Assembly: GCA_037045645.1 (NCBI GenBank)
Contig: JBAOIH010000001.1
Coordinates: 1,116,001 to 1,180,000 of the forward strand
Length of the DNA: 64,000 nucleotides
From: Nocardioides sp.
GTDB taxonomy: Bacteria > Actinomycetota > Actinomycetes > Propionibacteriales > Nocardioidaceae
Direction of reading: 5' to 3'
Shown here: positions 33,366 to 41,985 of the stretch, one piece after another
Layout of the letters: each line of letters starts with the position of its first letter
Numbering within the stretch: the stretch's first letter is position 1
Position numbers and translations under genes: made by a program
Notes under the pieces: model-generated
What the model saw: only the letters and a program-made list of their open reading frames with translations
Databases searched by the model: none
What the model was told of the DNA's origin: nothing

Positions 33366-33514
33366 TTCGCGTCTCCTCCTCGGTCGTGCACGAACCCAAA
33401 CCTAAGCGGCCCTCACAACCTAGGGCCCCGCATTGCTCGCGGTCGTGCTCGAGGGGGTCACGAATTGATTGCGATGCATCGCCGTACGCGTCGCTTCGCA
33501 GGCGGGGGAGGGAG

Positions 33515-33599
33515 GTGGGGATTGGTGGGGAAAGGTGGTTGACGGTGGAGGAAAGTGGGGTAGAGTGGAGCGAAGTGGAGGAGATCGGGTCTGGAGTGG
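33515..33599 (+). promoter_or_regulatory. mraZ promoter overlaid by seven GTGG repeats at 10-bp spacing (MraZ operator)
   Basis: GTGG occurs at 33515, 33525, 33535, 33545, 33555, 33565 and 33575, exactly one helical turn apart, with a degenerate TCGG at 33585 and one more GTGG at 33596. A promoter is embedded: -35 TTGACG (33539-33544), 16-bp spacer, -10 TAGAGT (33561-33566). MraZ proteins bind short direct GTG(G)-containing repeats upstream of their own gene, so this is very probably the autoregulatory site, here unusually long. Confidence 0.82.
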
Positions 33600-33608
33600 A
33601 GGTCACCG

Positions 33609-34040
33609 ATGTTTGTCGGCACCTACACCCCCAAGCTCGATGACAAGGGGCGACTCGTCCTCCCCGCGAAGTTCCGGGAGCCGTTGGAGGGAGGGCTGAT
33701 GGTGGCGAGAGGCCAGGAGCACTGCGTGCAGCTGTATCCGATGGCGCAGTTCCACGATCACGTCGCCAAACTCCGTGCCGCCTCGTTGTCCGATCCCGCC
33801 ACCCGCAGTTATGTACGCCTGCTCGGTTCGGGCGCGTTCGATCAGGTCCCGGACAAGCAGGGACGGATCAGCGTCCCGCAACTGCTGCGGACCTGGGCCA
33901 GCCTGGACAAAGAGGTCGTCGCGATCGGATCGCTGGACCGCGTCGAGATCTGGGACCCGGCGCTGTGGGAGGAGTACCTCGCGCAAGAGGAGTCCAGCTT
34001 CGCCGAACTGAACCAAGAGATCGTTCCCGCCGGCGGCTAG
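33609..34040 (+). CDS. mraZ: transcriptional regulator MraZ
   Basis: The 143-residue AbrB-like regulator opens MFVGTYTPKLDDKGRLVLPAKFRE and contains the second copy of its DNA-binding motif (FDQVPDKQGRISVPQLLRTWASLDKEVVAIGSLDRVEIWD). Both DxxGR-type signature segments are intact. MraZ assembles into rings and represses its own operon and division genes. It is the first gene of the dcw cluster, after an array of GTGG repeats, and is followed by a long hairpin in the leader of the rest of the operon. Confidence 0.95.
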   Translation: MFVGTYTPKLDDKGRLVLPAKFREPLEGGLMVARGQEHCVQLYPMAQFHDHVAKLRAASLSDPATRSYVRLLGSGAFDQVPDKQGRISVPQLLRTWASLDKEVVAIGSLDRVEIWDPALWEEYLAQEESSFAELNQEIVPAGG

Positions 34041-34073
34041 CCGGCGATTGCCGCCCACAACTCCACAACTGTT

Positions 34074-34176
34074 CCGACGGGCCAGGTCTCGCGCCCGCTC
34101 TCACCGCGTTCTGGGGCGACTTCCCCCGTTCCAGAGCTCTTCCCCGCTGAGAGCGGGCAGAGACCTGGCCCGTCGG
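34074..34176 (+). ncRNA. long hairpin in the leader upstream of rsmH (candidate mraW RNA motif)
   Basis: CCGACGGGCCAGGTCTC (34074-34090) pairs perfectly with GAGACCTGGCCCGTCGG (34160-34176). After an internal loop (GCG / CA), CCCGCTCTCA (34094-34103) pairs with TGAGAGCGGG (34148-34157), and the top (34104-34147) can fold further through TCTGG/CCAGA and GGGG/CCCC. A structured RNA called the mraW motif is described in actinobacterial leaders before mraW (rsmH); position and form fit, but I could not align it. Confidence 0.6.
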
Positions 34177-34254
34177 CACTGCACCACCACCAGCACCACC
34201 AAGCACTACCGCCGAGCACCGCCGCCAAACACCGCCGTCGAAGGGTCGAGACCG

Positions 34255-34437
34255 ATGAGCACCATGCCCATCCCCACCTCGTGGGACCCGGCTGCTCGAC
34301 CGGTGCGACCCGGCGCCACCCCGAGGCGTCGCGTACGACACCAGGCGCGCGAGACCGTGGCGGTGATGGCCTTCTCCGCGGCCATGTCGGTCGTGACCGC
34401 TCTCTTCTTGCTCATGCTCCTCGGACTAGGGAAGTAG
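34255..34437 (+). CDS. small single-pass membrane protein between mraZ and rsmH
   Basis: The 60-residue frame has a Pro/Arg-rich N-terminal half (PAARPVRPGATPRRRVRHQ) and one membrane helix (about 34-56, VAVMAFSAAMSVVTALFLLMLLGLG). It is placed 11 bases before rsmH, and the ATG at 34255 was chosen because the frame upstream runs through the hairpin. GC bias at the third position and the clear helix make it a likely gene. Small proteins at this place are often missed in annotation. The function is unknown; a role at the division site is speculative. Confidence 0.6.
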   Translation: MSTMPIPTSWDPAARPVRPGATPRRRVRHQARETVAVMAFSAAMSVVTALFLLMLLGLGK

Positions 34438-34448
34438 GAGCCGGGCAG

Positions 34449-35435
34449 ATGATCGACTCCCGCCACGTCCCGGTCCTGTTGGACCGGGTCGTCGCGCTTG
34501 TGGCGCCCGCGCTGGACGAACCCGGTGCGGTCTTGGTCGACGCGACGCTCGGACTCGGCGGACACAGCCAGGCCGTGTTGACCGCCTGCCCCCAGGCTCG
34601 CGTGATCGGCATCGATCGCGACACCGAGGCCCTGGCCGCGGCACGTGAGCGCCTCCACGATTTCGGTGATCGCTTCGTCGGCGTGCACGCGGTCTACGAC
34701 GAGCTCGCCGAGGTCATCGCCGGCCAGGGACTCGGCCAGGTCGCCGCCGTACTCTTCGACCTCGGGGTCTCCTCGCTGCAACTCGACCGGGCCGACCGCG
34801 GATTCGCGTACGCCCAGGACGCCCCGCTCGACATGCGGATGGACGGTACGACCGGGATCACGGCGGCCGAGGTGCTCAACACCTACGACGGCCGAGACCT
34901 CACCCGGATCCTGAAGGAGTACGGCGAGGAGCGCTTCGCCCGCAAGATCGCCGACGCCGTCGTCCGCGAACGTGCACGGGAGCCGTTCACCAACAGCGGC
35001 CGTCTGGTCGAGTTGCTCTACGCGACGATCCCCGCGCCCGCGCGGCGTACGGGCGGCCACCCGGCCAAGCGCACCTTCCAGGCCCTACGCATGGAGGTCA
35101 ACGACGAGTTGGCCGTCCTGCGGCGCGCCATCCCGGCCGGGCTGGAGGCGATCGGCGTCGGGGGACGCGTGGTCGTCGAGTCCTACCACTCCCTGGAGGA
35201 CCGGGTGGTCAAGCGGGCGTTCACCCAGGTCACCCGACTGGACGTGCCACCGGACCTGCCCTTCATCCCGGAAGGGCAGGAGCCTGCCTTCCGGCTGGTG
35301 ACCCGAGGTGCGGAGGCGGCCGACGAGGCCGAACGTGCACACAACCCGCGCGCGGCGTCGGTACGACTGCGCGCCATCGAACGACTTCGCCCAGGCGGCA
35401 ACCCGGCAACCGATCAGCGATCCAGAGGAGCCTGA
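34449..35435 (+). CDS. rsmH: 16S rRNA (cytosine(1402)-N(4))-methyltransferase
   Basis: The 328-residue enzyme (also called MraW) methylates C1402 of 16S rRNA. It shows HVPVLLDRVVALV, the SAM motif VDATLGLGGHSQAVL, VIGIDRDTEAL, AVLFDLGVSSLQLDRADRGFAYAQDAPLDMRMD, PAKRTFQALRMEVNDEL and VVVESYHSLEDRVVKRAF, all strongly conserved. The start ATG 34449 is preceded by GGAGCCGGG. It is three bases from ftsL. Confidence 0.95.
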   Translation: MIDSRHVPVLLDRVVALVAPALDEPGAVLVDATLGLGGHSQAVLTACPQARVIGIDRDTEALAAARERLHDFGDRFVGVHAVYDELAEVIAGQGLGQVAAVLFDLGVSSLQLDRADRGFAYAQDAPLDMRMDGTTGITAAEVLNTYDGRDLTRILKEYGEERFARKIADAVVRERAREPFTNSGRLVELLYATIPAPARRTGGHPAKRTFQALRMEVNDELAVLRRAIPAGLEAIGVGGRVVVESYHSLEDRVVKRAFTQVTRLDVPPDLPFIPEGQEPAFRLVTRGAEAADEAERAHNPRAASVRLRAIERLRPGGNPATDQRSRGA

Positions 35436-35438
35436 CCC

Positions 35439-36002
35439 ATGAGCATGTCGCAAGCCTTCGCGCCCTTGCGCGATCGTCTGCCCCGCGAGGGAAAGGGCAG
35501 TGCCCCCCGCCTGCGCGCGGTGACCACGCGGCGTCCGCGCGCCCCCAAGGTGCCGTTCGTGGTGGCGTTGACCGCGATCCTGGTCGGGGGAGTGGTGGGG
35601 CTGCTGCTGTTCAACACCAGCCTGCAACAGGCCAGCTTCGCTGCCGCGCAACTGGAGGATCAGGCCCAGACCCTGACCGCGCGCGAGCAGTCCCTGCGGA
35701 TGGAACTCGATGCCCTGCGCGAGCCGCAGCGCGTCGCCGAAGCGGCTCAGAAGATGGGCATGGTGCCAGCCGGCACGCCTGCCTTCCTCGACCTCAGCAC
35801 AGGTCGGATCCTGGGTGAGCCGACCCCGGCCACCGCGGAGAACGGTGTCCGTCTTCAGCCCCTGCCGCCGGTCAAGCCGGCGATCCTGGCACCCAAGCCC
35901 AAGGTTCGCCAAGTAATGGCCGACACGGCGCGTTCAACGTCGAAGACTCGCGACCGGCGCGGCAATGATGGAGCGAGCGCACAGAACCGTCAGCGCCGCT
36001 GA
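35439..36002 (+). CDS. ftsL: FtsL-like septum-formation membrane protein
   Basis: The 187-residue bitopic protein has a basic cytoplasmic N-terminus, one membrane helix (about 38-58, VPFVVALTAILVGGVVGLLLF), a short extracytoplasmic coiled coil (AAQLEDQAQTLTAREQSLRMELDALREPQRV) and a long Pro-rich tail. Sequence conservation of FtsL is low; the call rests on its place between rsmH and ftsI and on the topology. It would act with FtsQ and FtsB in the divisome. It begins three bases after rsmH. Confidence 0.8.
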   Translation: MSMSQAFAPLRDRLPREGKGSAPRLRAVTTRRPRAPKVPFVVALTAILVGGVVGLLLFNTSLQQASFAAAQLEDQAQTLTAREQSLRMELDALREPQRVAEAAQKMGMVPAGTPAFLDLSTGRILGEPTPATAENGVRLQPLPPVKPAILAPKPKVRQVMADTARSTSKTRDRRGNDGASAQNRQRR

Positions 36003-36049
36003 TCAACCTGCCGTACGCCAGCCCCATCACTCAGCCTGACTCCCAACCC

Positions 36050-37891
36050 ATGACCCGGAAGACCCGTTTCGTGCCCCTTCGCCGCTTTCGCAGCCGTTCG
36101 TCCGCCGGCACCCGTCCGCGTGGTCGACGTGGGCGCCCCCAGGATCGGCTCAAGTGGGGCTTCTTGATCATCGCGATGACGTTGTCGGTCTTCGGGGCTC
36201 GGCTGATCCAGTTGCAGGCGGTCGACCCCAAGTCGTACGCCGCGATGGCCCTGGCCGATGGCACGGTCAACGTGGTGCTGCCTGCGCGTCGCGGGGACAT
36301 CCTCGATCGCGCGGGACAACCGTTGGCCGACTCGGTCGAGGCGAAGATGATCATCGCCGATCCCGAGTGGACCGCACCGGATGCGCCGGCGCTGGCGTCG
36401 CTGCTGGCCGAAAGACTCAACGTGGACTACTTCCGCACGTTGCAGGCGCTCAAGGCCAAGAACACCAACTTCCGCTATATCGCGCGGCGCGTCCCGGCGT
36501 CGCTGGCCGACGAGGTCTTGGCCGAGGCTCGCGAGCAGAAGTTCAAGGGGCTGAGCAGTGAGCGTGACCCGGCGCGCTCCTACCCGGCCAAGGACGTCGC
36601 TGCCAACCTGGTCGGCTTCCTCGGCACTCCCGACCCGGTCAAGGGTGCTCAGCCTCTGGCGGGCTTCGAGCGTACGTTCAACAAACTGCTCTCCGGCAAG
36701 GACGGATCGGCGCGCTTCCAGCAATCCGGCGGTCGCCGCATCCCGCTGGGTGAGAACGTCGTCGTCAAGCCGGTCGACGGGCGCGACCTCACCACCACCC
36801 TCGACACGGATCTGCAGTGGTTCGTCCAGCGCGTGATCCGGCAGACGGTCGAGGACTACAGCGCCAAGTCCGGCTTCGCGATCGTGATGGACTCCAAGAC
36901 CGGCGAGGTCTTGGCGTTGGCCGACTACCCGACATTCGATGCCACCAAGCCGCTGGAGGCCGACGAGGACGACCTCGGTTCGCGTGCCATGAGCGATGTC
37001 TACGAGCCTGGTTCGGTGCAGAAGGCACTGACCATGTCGGCGCTGATCGACGCCGGCAAGGTGACTCCTCGCACGCGGCTTCGAGTGCCGTCCTCACTCG
37101 CGCGCCAGGACCGGGTGATCGGCGACTGGTTCGATCACGGTGACATCAACCTGACGCTGACAGGGGTGCTGGCCAAGTCCTCCAATATCGGCACCGTGTT
37201 GGCGACCGACAAGATGGATGCCCCGGACCTGCGCCGGTATCTGACCGCGTTCGGGGAAGGCTCCTCGACCGGGATCGGCGTACGCGGGGAGTCGGCCGGC
37301 ATCGTGCCGGAGGGGGCGCTGCTCACCTCGCAGACCAAGGACCGCATGGCATTCGGCCAGTCGCTCTCGGTCAACGGACTCCAGATGGCTGCGGCGATCA
37401 ACACCATCGCCAACGGTGGGTTGTATGTCGCACCCAGCCTGATCGAGGGCTCGGCTACGACCGACGCGGGCGCCACCGTAGGCACCGACCGTACGACCAC
37501 CCATCGGGTGGTGAGCGAGAAGACCGCCCGCCAGGTCATGAAGATGATGGAGAAGGTCGTCGACCCCGAGGACGGTGTCGCGCCGAGCGCGCAGATCCCT
37601 GGCTACCGGGTGGCCGGCAAGACCGGCACCGCCCAGCGGGTCGGTGAGGAGTGCCAGTGCTATGACGGCACGTTCACGCTGTCGTTCGCGGGCTTCGCCC
37701 CGGCCGACGACCCTCGCTTCACGGTCTATGTGGTGATCCAGGCGCCCGGCAAGGACGGCGGCGGTGGGTCTGTGGGTGGTCCGGCGTTCGCGAAGATCAT
37801 GCAGTACGCCCTGCGCCGTTATGGCGTGCCGCCCACGGGACGCAAGCCGTCCGACCTTCCGGTGGAGTGGTCCTCGGGTCGGAGCAGGTGA
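36050..37891 (+). CDS. ftsI: septal peptidoglycan transpeptidase (penicillin-binding protein FtsI)
   Basis: The 613-residue class B PBP has a basic N-terminus, one membrane helix (about 35-54), a dimerisation domain opening ARRGDILDRAGQPLADS (80-95), and a transpeptidase domain. The active-site motifs are SVQK (322-325; the usual form is STFK), SSN (377-379) and KTG (524-526). It cross-links septal peptidoglycan with FtsW. An unusual short Cys pair (EECQCYDGT) follows KTG. It starts 47 bases after ftsL. Confidence 0.93.
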   Translation: MTRKTRFVPLRRFRSRSSAGTRPRGRRGRPQDRLKWGFLIIAMTLSVFGARLIQLQAVDPKSYAAMALADGTVNVVLPARRGDILDRAGQPLADSVEAKMIIADPEWTAPDAPALASLLAERLNVDYFRTLQALKAKNTNFRYIARRVPASLADEVLAEAREQKFKGLSSERDPARSYPAKDVAANLVGFLGTPDPVKGAQPLAGFERTFNKLLSGKDGSARFQQSGGRRIPLGENVVVKPVDGRDLTTTLDTDLQWFVQRVIRQTVEDYSAKSGFAIVMDSKTGEVLALADYPTFDATKPLEADEDDLGSRAMSDVYEPGSVQKALTMSALIDAGKVTPRTRLRVPSSLARQDRVIGDWFDHGDINLTLTGVLAKSSNIGTVLATDKMDAPDLRRYLTAFGEGSSTGIGVRGESAGIVPEGALLTSQTKDRMAFGQSLSVNGLQMAAAINTIANGGLYVAPSLIEGSATTDAGATVGTDRTTTHRVVSEKTARQVMKMMEKVVDPEDGVAPSAQIPGYRVAGKTGTAQRVGEECQCYDGTFTLSFAGFAPADDPRFTVYVVIQAPGKDGGGGSVGGPAFAKIMQYALRRYGVPPTGRKPSDLPVEWSSGRSR

Positions 37892-37908
37892 CCGGTGTCG
37901 CGACCCGT

Positions 37909-37914
37909 TAGCCT
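37909..37914 (+). promoter_or_regulatory. possible internal -10 box before murE, leaderless arrangement
   Basis: TAGCCT lies eight bases before GTG 37923. It suggests a second promoter for the murE-downstream genes in addition to the mraZ promoter. Confidence 0.4.
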
Positions 37915-37922
37915 CGACGTCC

Positions 37923-39446
37923 GTGGTGGCTGAACACGTACGAGTGCCGGTGCGACCGCAGTCGTCGCCCGACGCGAGCCTGGCGCAGGTGCAGGGTTGG
38001 CTGGCCGAGTCGGGCCAGGATGTCGAGCGGCGAGGCGACGCGACGATCCACGGCATCTGTCTGGCCACGCAACGCGTCGTTCCCGGCGATCTCTACGCCG
38101 CGCTGCCCGGCACTCGCGCCCACGGGGCGTCGTACGCCTCGAAGGCCGTCGAGGCCGGCGCGGTGGCGGTCCTCACCGACCGGGCGGGCGCCGAACTCGT
38201 TCCCGCCGGTGTCCCGCTGCTGATCGTCGAGCGGCCCCGAGCGGTGCTCGGCGAGTTGTCCGCTCGGGTGTACGCCCGGCCTGCCGAGGCGATGCGGATG
38301 ATCGGGATCACCGGCACCCAGGGCAAGACGACGACCAGCCGCATCGCCGAGGGGGGGCTGCAGGCGGCGGGCGTTCCGGCCGCGGTGATTGGCACGATCG
38401 GCACTCGAGTGCGTGGCCAGGATGTGCAGACCTCGCTCACCACACCGGAGGCCCCCGACCTGCATGCGCTGTTCGCGGTGATGGGGGAGCAGGAGGTCGA
38501 CGCCTGTCGTGATGGAGGTGTCGAGTCACGCGCTGGTGCTCGGCCGCGTGGACGGTGTCGTGTTCGACCTTGCGGTGTTCTTGAACCTCGGGCGCGACCA
38601 TCTGGACTTCCATCCCGACCGTCGAGGACTACTTCGCGGCCAAGGCGTCTCTCTTCACGCCCGCGCGGGCTCGACGAGGTCTGGTCAACATCGACGACGA
38701 GTTCGGCCGTCGCCTCGCGGAGACCGCCGAGATCGAGATGCGTACGTTCGGTGGTGCCGACTCCGGTGCCGACTGGCGCTGCGTCGACGTGGTGCCGAGC
38801 GCCGAGGGGTCGACCTTCACGATCCTCGGACCGGACGGCACCAGGGTTCGAGCGGTCTGTCCTCTCGCGGGGCTCTACAACGTCTCCAACACCCTGGCGG
38901 CGGTCGCGGCCTGCGCCGAGGTCGGCCTGGACCCCCAACTTGTCGCCGACGGCATCGCCTCGGCCCCTGGAGTCCCCGGGCGGCTCGAACGCGTCGACAT
39001 CGGTCAGGACTTCCTCGTCGTCGTGGACTATGCGCACAAGCCCGACGCCGTCGAGGCGGCGCTCGCGACGCTGCGACCGCTGACCCGTGGCCGGATCATC
39101 ACGGTCATCGGAGCCGGTGGCGACCGTGACCCCGGCAAGCGACCGCTGATGGCCGCGTTGGCTGCCGAAGGGAGCGACGTGTTGATCATCACCGACGACA
39201 ACCCGCGCACCGAGGAGCCGGCAGCGATCCGAGCCGCCATGCTCGCAGGCGTCGCCGAGGCGGGGTGTGAGGTGCTGGAGGTCGGTGACCGGCGAGCCGC
39301 GATCGCCCGGGCCGTACGCCTGGCTGCCCCCGGCGACATCGTGCTGATCGCGGGCAAGGGCCACGAGACCGGTCAGGAGATTCAAGGCGTGATCCACCCC
39401 TTCGACGACCGCGAGGTCGCGCGCGCAGAATTTGGCGACCCGATGA
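37923..39446 (+). CDS. murE: UDP-MurNAc-tripeptide synthetase MurE, with three apparent +1 frameshifts
   Basis: MurE adds the third residue of the peptidoglycan stem. The corrected product has about 506 residues: GTQGKTTT ATP loop (131-138), TTPEAPDLHALFA, VMEVSSHALVLGRV, NLGRDHLDFHPT, VVDYAHKPDA, and TDDNPRTEEP, whose DNPR marks a diaminopimelate-adding enzyme. The frame slips at 38507 (extra T in CTGTCGTG) and at 38614-38616 (CCC for CC), and probably at 39431-39433 (TTT for TT). With the third corrected the gene would end ARAELATR at the TGA that overlaps the murF ATG. Uncorrected, murE runs into murF without a stop. The GTG start is eight bases after a TAGCCT box. Confidence 0.88.
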
Positions 39447-40882
39447 TCGCGATGACCCTCCAGCAGATCGCCGACGTCGTGGGTGGCACGGCGCACGGCG
39501 ACGCGACCGTCACCGGAGCCGCGTTCGTCGACACCCGTGCGGCCGAGCAGGCCGGCCTCTTCGTGGCCATCGCGGGGGAGCGTGCCGATGGGCACGACTT
39601 CGCGGAGGCGGCTGTCGCGGCGGGAGCAGCAGCCGTACTGGGCTCCCGCGTGACCCCGGCCCCGACCGTCGTCGTAGACGATGTGGTGCTCGCCCTCGGG
39701 CGCTTGGCACGTCACGTACTCGAGCGGATCGAGGGTGTCACCGTGTACGCGTTGACCGGCTCCCAGGGCAAGACCGGCACGAAGGACTACCTCGCCTCGA
39801 TCCTGGAGAGCCACGGAGCAGTCGTCGCCACCGCGGGCAACTTCAACAACGAGATCGGCGTACCCCTGACCGTGCTGCGGGCGCAGGCAGACACCCGGCA
39901 CCTCGTGGTCGAGATGGGGGCACGCGGGATCGGCCACATCGCCTATCTGTGTGAGATCGCGCCACCCGATGTCGCGGCCGTACTCAATGTCGGCACTGCG
40001 CACGTCGGGGAATTCGGCAGCCAGCAGGCCATCGCCCAGGCCAAGGGCGAGATCGTCGAGGCACTCGGTGCAGACGGCTTCGCCGTGCTCAACGCCGATG
40101 ATCCGCTAGTCGAGGCGATGTCGACTCGTACGGGCGCACGCGTGCTGACCTTCGGCGCGTTCGACCCCGAAAGCGATGCGTCACCGGCGACGCTGGCCTG
40201 GCACACGATGCGCACCGATGCGCTGGGCCGGCCGTCGGCGATGTTCCAGTTCTCCGACGACTCCGCGCGGGTGACGACGGGCGCGCGAGTGCAGTTGCGC
40301 GAGGTCGGGACACACCAACTCACCAACGCAGCCGCCGCCATGACGATGGCACTGGCCGCCGGCGTTTCGTTCGAAGCGGTCACGGCTGCGATCGCGCAGG
40401 CGACGGCGCGTTCGCGGTGGCGAATGGAACTCCACGAGCGCCGTGACGGACTGCTGGTGATCAACGACGCGTACAACGCCAACCCTGCCTCGATGCGCGC
40501 TGCCCTCGATGCCCTGGTTTCGGTGGGACGGGGCCGCACCGGTCGTACGGTCGCCGTCCTCGGCGAGATGCGCGAGCTCGGGTTGGAGTCAGCTGACGAA
40601 CACCGCGCCCTGGGGGCGTACGCCGCCAGGCTGGGCGTGGACGTCTTGGTAAGTGTGGGAATCGAAGGAGATCCCATCGCCGAGGGCGCAGTGGGCCACG
40701 ACACGTTCGTGCAACGCTCGGGGAGTCGCGACGAGGCGGCGTCCTGGGTGCGCCACAATGTCGCAGCCGACGACGTCGTGCTCGTCAAGGCGTCGCGTGG
40801 AGTGGCGCTGGAGCACGTCGCGGACGCACTGCTGGTCCCAGACACTCGCGCTGACTCAGATACCGGAGGAGACGAAGCATGA
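39443..40882 (+). CDS. murF: UDP-MurNAc-tripeptide:D-Ala-D-Ala ligase
   Basis: This 479-residue ligase completes the pentapeptide by adding D-Ala-D-Ala. It opens MIAMTLQQIADVVGG and carries the ATP loop GSQGKTGTK, TAGNFNNEIGVPLT, VEMGARGIGHI, NVGTAHVGEFGSQQAIAQAKGEI and INDAYNANPASMRAAL. The start ATG 39443 shows the dcw-style ATGA overlap expected with murE. In the given sequence murE continues in the same frame into it, giving a 714-residue frame; I consider that an artefact of an extra base. It overlaps mraY by four bases. Confidence 0.94.
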   Translation: MIAMTLQQIADVVGGTAHGDATVTGAAFVDTRAAEQAGLFVAIAGERADGHDFAEAAVAAGAAAVLGSRVTPAPTVVVDDVVLALGRLARHVLERIEGVTVYALTGSQGKTGTKDYLASILESHGAVVATAGNFNNEIGVPLTVLRAQADTRHLVVEMGARGIGHIAYLCEIAPPDVAAVLNVGTAHVGEFGSQQAIAQAKGEIVEALGADGFAVLNADDPLVEAMSTRTGARVLTFGAFDPESDASPATLAWHTMRTDALGRPSAMFQFSDDSARVTTGARVQLREVGTHQLTNAAAAMTMALAAGVSFEAVTAAIAQATARSRWRMELHERRDGLLVINDAYNANPASMRAALDALVSVGRGRTGRTVAVLGEMRELGLESADEHRALGAYAARLGVDVLVSVGIEGDPIAEGAVGHDTFVQRSGSRDEAASWVRHNVAADDVVLVKASRGVALEHVADALLVPDTRADSDTGGDEA

Positions 40883-41985
40883 AATCGATCCTCTTCGGGG
40901 GCGGTATCGCTCTGCTGATCTCGCTGCTGGGCACCCACGTCGCGATCAACGTGTTGTCTCGGCGCGGCTATGGCCAAGAGATCCGCGAGGACGGGCCCAC
41001 CACCCACCACACCAAGCGCGGCACGCCGACCATGGGTGGCCTGGTCATCATCCTGGCCACGGTGCTGGGCTATCTCGGTGCCAAACTGCTCACGCAGCAA
41101 GAGCCCAGCGCATCGGCGCTGCTGTTGTTGTTCCTCTTCGTCGGTCTCGGATTCGTCGGCTTCCTCGACGACTTCATCAAGGTCGCCAAGCGACGCAACC
41201 TCGGTCTGCGCAGTGCCGCCAAGATGATCGGCCAGACGGTGGTGGCGCTCACGTTCGGCTTCTTGGCGTTGAGCCACTGGCTCGAAGACGAGGACAACCT
41301 GCGTCCCGCGTCACACCAACTCTCCTTCATCCGTGACTTCGGCTGGACCTTGCCGACCGCCGTCGTGATGGTGCTGATCTGGTTCTTCGTCACGGGCTTC
41401 TCCAACGCGGTCAACCTCACCGACGGTCTGGACGGTCTCGCGACCGGGTGCAGCATCCTGGTCTTCGGCGCCTACACGATGATCAACATCTGGCAGTCCA
41501 ACCAGTCCTGCAGCGCGGGGCAGGGGGCAAACTGTTACGAGGTGCGAGATCCGCTCGACCTCGCGGTCGTCTCGGCGGCGATCACCGGCGCCTGTTTCGG
41601 CTTCCTGTGGTGGAACGCGTCGCCGGCCAGGATCTTCATGGGCGATACCGGTTCGCTGGCCCTCGGTGGCGCCTTGGCCGGATTGGCCATCTTGACCCGC
41701 ACCGAACTGCTGCTGATCGTGCTCGGCGGGCTCTTCGTGGTGATCACGATGTCGGTGATGATCCAGGTCGGTGTGTTCAAGGCCAGCAAGTCCAGTGGGC
41801 TCTTCCGCAAGGTCTTCCGGGTCCAACCCGGGCATCGCGTCTTCCGGATCGCTCCGCTGCATCACCACTTCGAGATGCTCGGATGGGAACAGGTCAACGT
41901 CGTGATCCGCTTCTGGATCATCTGCGGCCTCTGCGTCGCCACCGGACTCGGCGTGTTCTACGCGCAATGGGTGGTCACCTCGTGA
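40879..41985 (+). CDS. mraY: phospho-MurNAc-pentapeptide transferase
   Basis: MraY makes lipid I in the cytoplasmic membrane. The 368-residue, ten-helix protein has GPTTHHTKRGTPTMGG, FLDDFIKVAKRRNLGL, NLTDGLDGLATG, FMGDTGSLALGG and RIAPLHHHFE, the polar motifs that bind UDP-MurNAc-pentapeptide and undecaprenyl phosphate. It starts at the ATGA overlap with murF, and its stop overlaps the murD start (GTGA). Confidence 0.96.
   Translation: MKSILFGGGIALLISLLGTHVAINVLSRRGYGQEIREDGPTTHHTKRGTPTMGGLVIILATVLGYLGAKLLTQQEPSASALLLLFLFVGLGFVGFLDDFIKVAKRRNLGLRSAAKMIGQTVVALTFGFLALSHWLEDEDNLRPASHQLSFIRDFGWTLPTAVVMVLIWFFVTGFSNAVNLTDGLDGLATGCSILVFGAYTMINIWQSNQSCSAGQGANCYEVRDPLDLAVVSAAITGACFGFLWWNASPARIFMGDTGSLALGGALAGLAILTRTELLLIVLGGLFVVITMSVMIQVGVFKASKSSGLFRKVFRVQPGHRVFRIAPLHHHFEMLGWEQVNVVIRFWIICGLCVATGLGVFYAQWVVTS

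Noticed and set aside
38093..40003. 636-residue frame on the minus strand opposite murE/murF
   Set aside because: It is the high-GC antisense shadow of conserved ligase genes, with no family similarity and no ribosome site.
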